Origin: Daldinia sp. FL1419
Taxonomy: Eukaryota; Ascomycota; Sordariomycetes; Xylariales; Hypoxylaceae
Reading direction: 5' to 3'
Assembly (NCBI GenBank): GCA_025201765.1
Contig: MU623694.1
Location: 1 to 16,469, forward strand
Length of the DNA stretch: 16,469 bases
Below the pieces are notes generated by a model, which worked only from the letters and a program-made list of their open reading frames with translations, ran no database searches and was not told where the DNA came from. Positions 1 to 8,399 of this stretch are shown here, one piece after another (position 1 is the first letter of the stretch; each line of letters starts with the position of its first letter). The position numbers and the translations under genes were made by a program.

Positions 1-1360
1 AATTATATTATTTTTATTTTTTTTTAAAAAATTATTAAGAACTTTTATTTTCATTGTTAATTTAGGGTTATATTTAATTTTCTTTTATATAAATATATTA
101 AATTATATATTAATTCTGAAATATTTAAAATATTTTGATTTAATAATATAAAAATATTTTTTAATTTTATAAGAATTTAAGCAAATTTTATATTTATTAT
201 GTTTATATTAATATATTAATAGATATAGATATTGATTAATATTTATATTATTTTTTTTTATTTATTTAAATTATTTTAATATTTATTTGGTTATTTATTT
301 TATTTAATCAATCTTCTTTTGCAAAAATTTTCTTTTTTTTTAAAATCATTAGTATTATTACTTTTGTGATAAATAATAAAAATATTTTTATGGATCTTTT
401 TTTTCCTTTTTAATTTATATTTATAATATGGATATAATCTTTAAATAAATAAATAATATTTTTAAAAGTTAATATTTTATTATTAAATTTTTTTAAATAT
501 ATTATTACTTAAATAAATATTTATTTTTAGAATACTAATATTATAATTTATAAAATAATTAAAAACTATTCTTATAAATCAATAGTAGTGGCAAGTTTCT
601 TACTTGCTCCATATAACATAGCCATTTTTTAAAAAATAATCTATTCCTCTTAATCTTTAAATTATTTTAAAAATAATATTATTATTTTCTTATAATATTT
701 TTTTATTTCATATTTATTAAAATTAATATTAAAATTTTTTTTAAAAATAATATATTTTTTTTTAAATATTTTAAATTAAAAATAAAATTAATATTTAATA
801 GGATTTTAATATAATTTTTATTATATAATTTAAAAATTAAATTAATTTATTATATTTAATATTATATAGAATTATAACTTATATATATATTTATATATTT
901 TTATTATAATAAAACCTTTTAATTAATATAAGTTAACTTATATTATAAAGATAAATATCTATAATAAAGTTATTAGGTATATTTATTATATTACCTTATT
1001 TACCTCTTTTAAAAGCCAATAAATTATTTAAATTTTCAAAATTAACTTTATAATTTTTAATATTCAATTATATTAACTAAAAGATCAAAAAGAATAGAGA
1101 TCTCTTTGTTGGATCAGTATTTTCTAGATTTAACCAATCCCATATATTTAGGTTATAAGCCAAAATTATAAAGGCCTAATTCCATATTTCCCAATTATTA
1201 AATAAAATTATTCTTATGTTTTTAATTAAATTCCTTTTTTAATTATTTTTATAATTGAATCACCTTAATTACATAAGTTTTTTTTTATTATTTTTTATTA
1301 TTTTTTTAAATTATTTTTAATTTTTTAATTTTTTTTAAAGGTGGGTTCTTATAGAGGGTT
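1..1360. other. AT-rich DNA without a recognisable gene
   Basis: This stretch is almost entirely A and T, with long homopolymer-like T and A runs, and has stops in all frames. Slightly more balanced patches occur near 585-625 and 1080-1195, but neither gave a readable protein motif or an obvious match to the repeats further right. It is probably RIP-decayed repeat DNA, by analogy with the identifiable elements downstream; nothing here proves which element it was. Confidence 0.6.
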
Positions 1361-1402
1361 GTAGTATAATTATATAATTAAGTAGTGTAATTATATAATT
1401 GA
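1361..1402. repeat. 21-bp tandem duplication
   Basis: Two adjacent 21-bp units (1361-1381 and 1382-1402) read GTAGTATAATTATATAATTAA and a near copy that differs by A/G transitions. Each contains the palindrome AATTATATAATT. The second unit is the start of the dispersed repeat fragment at 1382-1462. Confidence 0.55.
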
Positions 1403-1462
1403 AGTTATAAAATTTTATTAGTTTTTATAGAATTAATTATTCTAAGGTTTCCATAAATTTTT
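1382..1462 (+). repeat. dispersed repeat fragment (left-block type), copy 1
   Basis: It aligns with 4966-5050 over its whole length. Both begin GTA(G/A)TGTAATTA, continue through TAATTGAAG and end AAGGT(T/C)TCCATAAATTTTT. The start of R380 (4205 and 6428) has the same layout: GTG-ATTA, then AGCTACC, then a TCTAAGGTTT-like block. This copy has lost nearly all its C residues in the middle, as expected from RIP-like C-to-T change. Confidence 0.55.
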
Positions 1463-1591
1463 TAAAATATAAATAAATTTTTAATAATTATTTTTTTATT
1501 TAATTAATTTATATTCTTAAATATAGAATTATTATTTTTTTATAATAATGAGTTGGGGTGATAGGGCCAGGATGAAATTCGTTAATCTAAC

Positions 1592-3600
1592 CTTTTTATA
1601 GGTTTTTTAATATGTAAATAAGCCTTTAAAAATTGTTTTCTTATTTGATTAGCTTAAGTTCTTAAGTATAAAATTATTAATTTTTTTATAGAGCTTCGTA
1701 CGATAAAAGTGTAAGGTATGTTTTGCAGGAATTTTTGTTTAATTAAAGTTTTTGTTTAATTAAAATTTCTATTTAATATATAAGGCCTTAAATATTAATT
1801 TTGGTTTAATTAGTTCAAGTTCTTAAGTATAAAATTGTTAGTTTTTTATATAGTTTTGTACGATAAAATTGCAGGGCATATCTTATAGGAATTCTTATTT
1901 AATTATAATTTTTGTTTAATATAAATAGGTTTTTAGAAGTTGTTTTTTTGTTTGATTAATTTAAGTTAGGATATATCTAATTATTAGTTTTTTTATAGAG
2001 ATTTGTACGATAAAAATATAAGGTTAGGGTATATTTTGTAAGAGTTATTAGAATTTCTGTTTAATATATAAACCTTTAAATGTTAATTTTTATTTAATTA
2101 GATTAAATTTTTAAATATTAAATCATTAATTTTTCTATTAAGATTTGTACGATAAAGTGTAGGGTATATTTTGTAAGAGTTATTAGAGCTTAAATTTAAT
2201 ATAAATAAACCTTTAGAAATTATTTTTTTATTTAATTAGTTTAAGTTCTTATATATAAAATTATTAGTTTTTTTATAGAATTTTATATAATAAAAGTGTA
2301 GGGCATATCTTATAAGAATTCCTATTTAATTAAAATTTTTGTTTAATTAGAGTTTTTGTTTAATTAAAATTCTTGTTTAATATAAATAAATTTCCAAAAA
2401 TTATTTTCCTATTTAATTAATTTAAATTAGAATATATTCAATTATTAATTTTTCTATAAAATTTTGTATAATAAAATTGTAAGGCATATCTTATAAGAAT
2501 TCTTATTTAATTAAAATTCTTATTTAATTAAAGTTTTTATTTAATTAAAGTTTTTGTTTAATTAAAGTTCCTATTTAATGTATAAGGCTTTAAGTGTTGA
2601 TTTTAGTTTGATTAGTTTAAGTTTTTAAGTATAAAATTGTTAGTTTTTGATAGAGATTTATATAATAAAATTGTAGGGTATATTTTGTAGGAGTTATTAA
2701 AGTTTTTATATAATGTAAATAAATTTCTAAAAGTTATTTTCTATTTGATTAATTTAAGTTCTTAAATATAAAATCATTAGTTTTTTATAAAGTTTTGTAC
2801 AATAAAACTGTAGGAATTCCTGTTTAATTCCAATTTTTGTTTAATTGAAGCTTATGTTTAATGTATAGATTTTCAGAAGTTGTTTACCTATTTGATTAGT
2901 TTAAGTTAGGATGTATTTAATTATTAGTTTTTTTATAGAGATTTGTATGATAAAATTGTAGGGCATATTTTGTAGAAATTATTAGAATTTTTGTTTAATA
3001 TAAATAAATATTTAAAAGTTGTTTTTTTGTTTGATTAATTTAATTTTTCAAGGATAGAATTGTTAATTTTTTTATAGAGATTTGTACGATAGAAGTGTAG
3101 GGTTAGGGTATATCTTATAAGAGTTATTAAAGTTCCTTAAAAATTATTTTCTTATTTAATTAGTTTAAGTTTTTAAGTATAAAATTGTCAGTTTTTTATA
3201 TAATTTTGTATGATAAAACTGCAAGGCATATCCTGCAGGAACTCTTATTTAATTAAAGTTTATGTTTAATATAAATAATTTTTCAAAAATTGTTTTCCTG
3301 TTTGATCAGCTTAAGTTAGGATATATTTAAGCATTAATTTTTTTATAGAAATTTATACAATAAAGTGTAAGGCATATTCTACAAGAGTTATTAGAGTTCT
3401 TAATTAATATAAATAAATTTCCAAAAATTATTTTCTTGTCTGATTAGTTTAAGTTTTTAAGGATAAAATTATTAATTTTTAAAATTATAAAATTTTATAC
3501 AATAAAAATATAGGGTTAGGGTATATTTTATAAGAGTTAAATTTAATATAAATAAATTATTTTCTTATTTAATTAATTTAAATAAGGATGTACTCAATTA
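1592..3600 (+). repeat. degenerate tandem array, 13 units of about 140 bp
   Basis: A landmark close to GTACGATAAAA recurs at 1698, 1858, 2005, 2147, 2285, 2466, 2660, 2797, 2945, 3084, 3208, 3355 and 3497, so spacing runs from 124 to 194 bp with most near 140. Each unit has the same order: TATAAATAGGTTT-like, TTGTTTTCTTATTTGATTAG-like, TTAAGTT, a TTTTTTATAGAG-like stretch, the landmark, GTGTAGGGCATATC-like, then AGTTATTAGA or TTCTTATTTAATT. Two versions of the segment after TTAAGTT alternate irregularly: TCTTAAGTATAAAATTGTTAG and AGGATATATCTAATTATTAG. Units 3, 10 and 13 carry GGTTAGGGTAT. Differences are mostly transitions. The array has no coding capacity. It looks like a decayed satellite related to R380. 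Confidence 0.8.
2499..2580 (+). repeat. nested 17-bp tandem repeat inside array unit 6
   Basis: Five units of the type (A/G)TTCTTATTTAATTAAA follow one another at 2499, 2516, 2533, 2550 and 2567, the last incomplete. Shorter runs of the same 17-mer occur in other array units, about three copies at 1730-1783 and four at 2315-2384. Copy number of this nested repeat accounts for most of the length variation between array units. Confidence 0.7.
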
Positions 3601-3668
3601 TAAATATTTTTTTAAACTTTAAATTTTTAATATATTCTTTTACCTTTTATTAATTTATTAACTATCTT

Positions 3669-3764
3669 ATTAGTTTTTATTAGTTTTTATTAATTATTAT
3701 TAATTCTTTATTAATTTTTTATTAATTTTTTATTAATTTTTTATTAATTTCTTATTAATTTCAT
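3669..3764. repeat. 10-11 bp repeat of phased T-tracts
   Basis: ATTAATTTTTT-type units start at 3669, 3679, 3689, 3699, 3710, 3721, 3732, 3743 and 3754, a period of 10 then 11 bp. T5-T6 runs therefore recur about once per helical turn, the arrangement known to produce intrinsic DNA curvature. It sits just beyond the right end of the 140-bp array. Confidence 0.7.
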
Positions 3765-3903
3765 ATAATAATTTATTAGAAAGTTTTAATATAATATATT
3801 GGACTTCATCCTGAATAAATAATTAATTTTTTCTTATAATGTTTTTAAATAATATTATTTAATTAAATATAATTGAAATTGTATTGAACATATATTTATG
3901 TTG

Positions 3904-3928
3904 TATGGTTAAATTGATATTAACCATA
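3904..3928. repeat. short perfect inverted repeat
   Basis: TATGGTTAA and its exact complement TTAACCATA are separated by 7 nt. It lies in a 210-nt open frame (3884-4093) that shows no recognisable protein motif. It could form a small hairpin, but no function is evident. Confidence 0.4.
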
Positions 3929-4204
3929 TACTCATATCGGGATGTAATTGAAACTCTTAATTGTTACACAATATACAAAGAAAATTATAATTATAAAATT
4001 CAAATTATTATTATTGTTCGAATTCTAGAATGGAACAGTAAGGCTTTTTATGGAATTGTTGTAAGGGAGAGAATTTTTCCACGCTATTTTTAGGCTTACT
4101 AATCCAACAAAAACTAAGATGTTTTTAGTTAAAGATATAAATAATTAATTAATTAGATTGTAGGATTCATAAAAATAACTAATTGTATAATATATTAAAC
4201 CAAA

Positions 4205-4583
4205 ATAATGTGATTAAGTAATAAGAACTACCTTAAAGGACTTTGTTGGTCCCCCCCTTTTAAGGTTTACATATGTTCTTTTGGATATAAATAGGTTTTT
4301 AAGAAATATTTTCTTGCTTAATCAACTCAAATTCTATATAATTCTTTAAAAATCATTTCTATAAAATTTCATATAAATAATATATATTTTTAAACTTATA
4401 ATTTCATTATATGCACTACCATTATTAAATAATTATTTATAATAACTTTTTTATTTAATCATCTTATTATATTCTTTAAAATATAGTTACCTTATATTCT
4501 CTAATTTATATAACCTTTGGCTTATTATGGATTAATTAAAGTATAAAATATATCCTATAAGAGCTATTAAAATTCCTATTTAA
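4205..4583 (+). repeat. R380 dispersed repeat, copy X (uninterrupted)
   Basis: This 379-bp stretch aligns end to end with 6428-6998 once the LTR in the latter is removed. Matching landmarks are GTGATTA(A/G)GTAATA, a run of C residues (4250-4257), TATAAATAGGTTTT, TTCATATAAA, ATCTTATTATATTCTTTAAA-like text, TTTATATAACCTTT and ATATCCTATAAGAGCTATTAAA. It holds a single TCATA (4369-4373) exactly where copy Y carries the LTR insertion, so it represents the empty target site. Its left third and right end are also the two pieces found fused in the 140-bp array unit. No open frame; the family is not recognised. Confidence 0.75.
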
Positions 4584-4718
4584 TATATAAAAATATATAA
4601 ATTTTATAATAAATTAAATATTTTTTTTAAAAAATTAAAATCTTAAAAAAATATAAAAAAATATTAGGAAATATATATTAAAAAGTATATATCCCTTAAG
4701 GACCCCATTTCTTTTGTA

Positions 4719-4768
4719 GTTATTGCCTAAATATTATGCCCCCTATTGCCTGACTAATGTTACTCTTA
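4719..4768 (+). repeat. 50-bp direct repeat, unit 1
   Basis: The unit pairs with 4821-4870, 102 bp away. Both contain CCCCCTA(T/C)TGCC and end ACTAATGTTACTCTTA. Nearly all differences between the two are transitions, as expected if a tandem or near-tandem duplicate was later mutated by deamination. Confidence 0.7.
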
Positions 4769-4820
4769 TTAAAATTGTATATAAAGGTATATACTTGTAA
4801 TATACCTTATAAATTATATG

Positions 4821-4870
4821 GTTATTATCCAAATATCATACCCCCTACTGCCCAACTAATGTTACTCTTA
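4821..4870 (+). repeat. 50-bp direct repeat, unit 2
   Basis: Second member of the pair described at 4719-4768. This unit keeps C at several sites where unit 1 has T, and has A where unit 1 has G. Confidence 0.7.
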
Positions 4871-4965
4871 ATTAAATAAAATTTATAAAGATTTTAATAT
4901 AAATTGATTTTAGAAGTTAATAGATTTTTATAAAGTAGTTTTGATTATAAAAATATTGAAGTAAA

Positions 4966-5050
4966 GTAATGTAATTACGTAATTGAAGCTACCCTGTAAG
5001 AGCCTATTAATTCTATGGTATAACCGCTTTTAAGGTCTCCATAAATTTTT
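4966..5050 (+). repeat. dispersed repeat fragment (left-block type), copy 2
   Basis: It aligns with 1382-1462 and is less eroded: GAAGCTACCCTGTAAGAGCC is still readable where the first copy has only A and T. It resembles the first 80 bp of R380 copy Y, which has AGCTATCCTGAAAGACCC at the same place. It breaks off into anonymous AT-rich DNA on both sides. Confidence 0.6.
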
Positions 5051-5509
5051 AATATGTTATTTTAATTTAATATAATAAAATATTATATTTATTATAAAAA
5101 TAATAAAATAATAATATATTAATTATTTATAAAAGATTTTATATGAGTTTTTCAAAATAATAACATTATAATGGATTAAGTACTTATAAAAGAGCTTATC
5201 TGAAAACTTAAGGATTGTGTCAGCCCTTGGGATGACTTCCAGTTAAAGATTTGTAATGGATTATTATTGGGGAATAGTAAAATATTTAATATTAATTAAA
5301 TTTTTAAAATATAAGATTATTATAATAATAATATATAAAGATAATAAAAATTATTAAGGATAAGGTAATATATATATATTTTCTTTTAAAATTAATTTCT
5401 TAATAAATTTTATATTATAATTAATAAATATTAATAAAATAATTATAATATTAATAATATTAAAATAAATAATTTTTTTGGGATTGTTAAAATATATAAG
5501 AATTATAAA
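5051..5509. other. AT-rich DNA without a recognisable gene
   Basis: No protein motif or repeat match was found. A more balanced patch near 5200-5275 stands out in composition only. Confidence 0.5.
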
Positions 5510-5699
5510 TGTTGGATGGATAAGGTACCATTGTATGTAATAGTAAAAGTGAGGGTATTTATAAATTTAGTAAAAGTGGTATGTAAAAAGATAAGTATGT
5601 ATTTTGATTGTACGATTAGAATATGTGGTTTATATATAGGATTAAGGTAGGTCTTATACCATTATAATTATATGATTAATATTCTTATATTGGTAATTT
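5510..5699 (+). mobile_element. LTR copy 1, heavily mutated
   Basis: It starts TGTTGGATGGATAAGGTACC and aligns along its full length with the solo LTR at 6595-6774. Where the other copy has CA this one repeatedly has TA: GGACAA to GGATAA, TGCATGCAA to TGTATGTAA, TCACATG to TTATATG. That is the CpA-to-TpA preference known for RIP. Flanking 5-mers (ATAAA and TTGGT) do not match, so it may be one end of a former full-length element or may have lost its duplication. The following bases, TGGTAATTTCT from 5701, sit where a primer-binding site would be, which is only suggestive. Confidence 0.65.
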
Positions 5700-6427
5700 C
5701 TTTTTCTTGTGAAGTTATGTAATGTTACTTTGTATAAGCGCTAGTTAGGTTACGATCTTAAAGTGTTTTAAATGTATTAAGATTGGTTCTTTTTATGATC
5801 CTCCTTTTTGTTTTTATTAAATTGAATTAATGACCTTTTATATTTATATCCCAAATGCGAAGATGATTAAAAGAAAATTTAATTATTTTTATAAACTTTA
5901 TTTAAAATTATAATAATTGATTATTTTGAAATATATAATCTTATCTAACAATTTTTTCTTTTTAAGAATTGTATTAATTCATTCACTTATTTAAATTGAT
6001 TGATGGGTATGGTTGGTATAGTTTATATTATAAGATAATTGGTATTGAGAATATTTCAAGGGTTTTTTGATAGGGTTGAGGGATTGTCTGAATTTGTTGA
6101 GGTATTTATAAAGTTTGTTAATTATATTTAAAAAATTAATATTTTTTTTAATTGTTAAATTGTTGTTAATTTTTTAGGTGTTAGGTTGTTGTTGTTTTTT
6201 TAAGTGCTAAGCTATTGTTTTTTTAGGTAATAGTGATAGGTAAAACCTTTGATAGGGTGATAAATTTTTTTGGTGGAGTTTAAGGTTTGTTTTATTAATG
6301 GAATAAAATTATAACGTGATTTTAATATTTTATTATTTTTTTTTAATGTTTTTTATGATATTATAAATATAGGTGTATATTATAAATATAAAATATGTAA
6401 TAGATATATAATTCTTATTGAATTAGG
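5700..6427. other. T/G-rich DNA without a recognisable gene
   Basis: On the plus strand T and G dominate and C is nearly absent, as expected if C was converted to T on one strand only. No reading frame could be tied to a known protein. If the LTR at 5510-5699 is a 5' LTR, this could be decayed internal sequence, but no motif supports that. Confidence 0.45.
6151..6226 (+). repeat. minisatellite, three units of 24-27 bp
   Basis: Three successive units, about 6151-6177, 6178-6202 and 6203-6226, share the pattern GT(G)NTAAG-TTGTTGTT followed by a T-run and AG. They differ by transitions and small length changes. Confidence 0.5.
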
Positions 6428-6589
6428 GTAGTGTGATTAGGTAATAGTAGCTATCCTGAAAGACCCTATTTGCTCCCCCTTCTAAGGTTTATAAGTTCTT
6501 TTAAATATAAATAGGTTTTCAGGAGTTGTTTTCTTACCTGATCAATTTAGGTTTTATATAATCCTTTAGAGATCGCCTTTATAAAGCGT

Positions 6590-6594
6590 TCATA
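6590..6594 (+). repeat. target-site duplication, left
   Basis: TCATA immediately before the LTR. The same five bases follow it at 6775-6779 and occur once in the empty homologous site at 4369-4373. Confidence 0.8.
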
Positions 6595-6774
6595 TGTTGG
6601 ATGGACAAGGTACCATTGCATGCAATAGTAAAAAGTGAGGGTATTTGTAAATTTAGTCAAAAGTAATATGATCTAAGAAAGAACGTATTTTGGTTGGAGA
6701 TCAAAATACGTGGAGCTAAATACAAAATTAAAGTGGGTCTGTACCACCATGGTCACATGACCAACATTCCCACA
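6595..6774 (+). mobile_element. solo LTR, 180 bp, with TSD
   Basis: The element begins TGTTGGATGGACAAGG and ends ACCAACATTCCCACA, so it has the TG...CA termini of LTRs, and it is flanked by a perfect 5-bp duplication TCATA. It interrupts R380 copy Y at a site that is intact in copy X. Internally it has a perfect 10-bp inverted repeat, ACGTATTTTG (6683-6692) and CAAAATACGT (6702-6711). There is no internal coding region between two LTRs at this position, so it is a solo LTR, presumably left by recombination between LTRs. It is not obviously the LTR of the Ty3/gypsy remnant further right. Orientation is arbitrary because no internal region is attached. Confidence 0.85.
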
Positions 6775-6779
6775 TCATA
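6775..6779 (+). repeat. target-site duplication, right
   Basis: TCATA immediately after the LTR end, identical to 6590-6594. Confidence 0.8.
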
Positions 6780-6997
6780 TAAAAATATATAATTTTTAAT
6801 CTCCTTCTTAAAAATATCATCTTATAATGTGTTACTATTGGTAAACAATTACTTATATTAATTCTTCTATTTAATTAACCTATTTTTTTTTAAGATATAA
6901 TTATTTTATATCTTTTAGTTTATATAGCCTTTAATTTATTATAGGTTAATTAAAATATAAGATATATCCTATAAAAACTATTAAAGTTCCTATTCAA

Positions 6998-7126
6998 TGG
7001 CAATTACCATAGGATTCGAACCTACAACCTCAATCTTAGGAGAACTAATATTTATTAAGACTAATATCTATTAGGACTAATAATTGCGAAGATTGAAAAC
7101 ATACCACTAATACCACTTATATTGCT
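6998..7126 (-). tRNA. tRNA-like sequence, probably a decayed tRNA gene or tRNA-derived repeat
   Basis: Read on the minus strand, the 3' part is a textbook T arm: GTAGG, TTCGAAT, CCTAT (7025 to 7009), which includes a B-box-like GGTTCGAATCC. Upstream, TGGTATTAGTGG near 7115-7103 resembles an A box. Two foldings compete. In the first, GCAAT (7125-7121) pairs with ATTGC, and a perfect 7-bp stem (7089-7095 with 7031-7037) forms an anticodon arm broken by an intron of about 48 nt, with possible anticodon CGC; three extra bases then separate T arm and acceptor. In the second, AATTATT (7085-7079) pairs with GGTAATT, the anticodon loop is CTCCTAA (anticodon CCT), variable loop AGGTT, followed by G and CCA, but the D region is about 12 nt too long and contains a 16-bp duplication. 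A T5 run lies about 20 nt downstream at 6977-6973. Neither folding is clean, so a pseudogene is most likely. Confidence 0.45.
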
Positions 7127-8040
7127 TTAATTAAAATTATTATTATTTAATCAACATAAATACATCCTTAGGATAAAACCTAAGAGAATAAGGAGTAAAA
7201 GAAGTCGATTTAACCCTAAAACTTTGAGACAAATTGATATACCTAAATTTTTATATAATTGGCATCAGAAAACCCCAACATAAAAAGTACCTAAGAATTA
7301 CCCAATCAAATGATACGCATACCAGGAACACCTTTTATAGCAATTTGGAAGTCCAAAATATCAAAAATGGAATAAATATAAACTTTTAATATAATATAAA
7401 CAGAATTTATATAAGGACCCACATCAAAGAGTTACAGAAACCTACAAAGACCTACAGAAATTTATAGGATTTATAGTTAAAATTATAAAGATTTACAAGA
7501 TTTATAAATATTATTATAAAAAGAGAATAGCCATGGAGTTTAAATTGTTTTCAAAACATATGTCCACAAAAATAGGGCTAATCAAACAATCAAATATAAG
7601 TGTTAAAGATATTAAAATTACTACACTAACCTATAGCAACTATTATAAAATTAATAATTAAATAATAACAATTTCAGAATTAATTTTTATTAATTTAATC
7701 AGCTTATCTACATGAAAAGGATAGAATATACTTAAAATTATTATCTTTTTAATATTTATAACCTTCTTAAAAATCTTTAAAATAATACAAAATAAAAACA
7801 AAACCTTATAATTAAAAACTAAAAATATATAATTAAAAGTTAAGATTACTATAATCTATTTAAAAAATAAATTAATTATAATTAAAATTTATTATTTTAT
7901 AAGATATACCCCTTAAAAAAAGGCACTATTACCATTTACCTATACTATACCCTCAGAATAACAGTTAATTGAGCAAATTCATAATATTCCATCTAATCAA
8001 CACAATCTAAACATGTTACTACCCTCTGAAATACCCCTAT
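7127..8040. other. A/C-rich DNA, unresolved repeat remnant
   Basis: The plus strand is rich in A and C and poor in G, the opposite of the DNA on either side. Around 7258 the text ATTGGCATCAGA resembles LTR-retrotransposon primer-binding sites, and 7420-7700 gives stretches of plus-strand translation broken by TAA/TAG, but no conserved motif could be named. The change of strand bias at about 8040 suggests that a different element ends there. No gene is called. Confidence 0.4.
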
Positions 8041-8399
8041 TAATGTGCGTTTAGGTGGTTTTACTTAAGACTTGGGGCACTAACTATCATATAATAACTA
8101 AGGCCTAAATAAATTTGTATTAATAATAAATTAATTGTATATTTTTTAGGAATTTATGTTAGGTTTGTGGTGTAAATATTTATACTAGGTTTAACCCTAA
8201 GTGGTGTACAATTCTGCCAGGCTAGGTGATCTATGCTTCTAGTAAGATCTATACCATCTTCCTTATCCTAAAATATTTATTTTCAAATATTGTATATAAT
8301 TCTTTTAATTAATTTATATATTAATATTTTATTTATATTATTAAATATGTAAGTTTAACTTTCTTTTACTCTAACATATATTTATTAGTATATTATATA

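Larger units (their letters stand above)
6428..6998 (+). repeat. R380 dispersed repeat, copy Y (split by an LTR)
   Basis: The two parts, 6428-6594 and 6775-6998, together match copy X at 4205-4583. Subtracting the 180-bp LTR and the 5-bp duplication leaves about 386 bp, against 379 bp for X. Copy Y keeps more C and G (for example CTATCCTGAAAGACCC and CAGGAGTTGTTTTCTTACCTG) and is therefore the better guide to the ancestral repeat. Its right end abuts the tRNA-like sequence at 6998-7126. Confidence 0.75.

Noticed and set aside
2030..3520. TTAGGG within some array units, considered as telomeric repeat
   Set aside because: It occurs once per unit in only three units and never in tandem.
1592..3600. 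Regularly spaced repeats considered as a CRISPR array
   Set aside because: Repeats fill the whole unit without unique spacers, units vary in length, and the context is eukaryotic.
3884..4093. 69-codon plus-strand open frame starting with ATG
   Set aside because: It has no recognisable motif, its composition is that of the flanking AT-rich DNA, and it contains an inverted repeat; a chance frame is more likely than a gene.
7256..7275. TTGGCATCAGA, resembling a plant or fungal LTR primer-binding site
   Set aside because: No LTR with TG...CA ends could be found immediately upstream and no Gag motif downstream, so it remains a coincidence for now.
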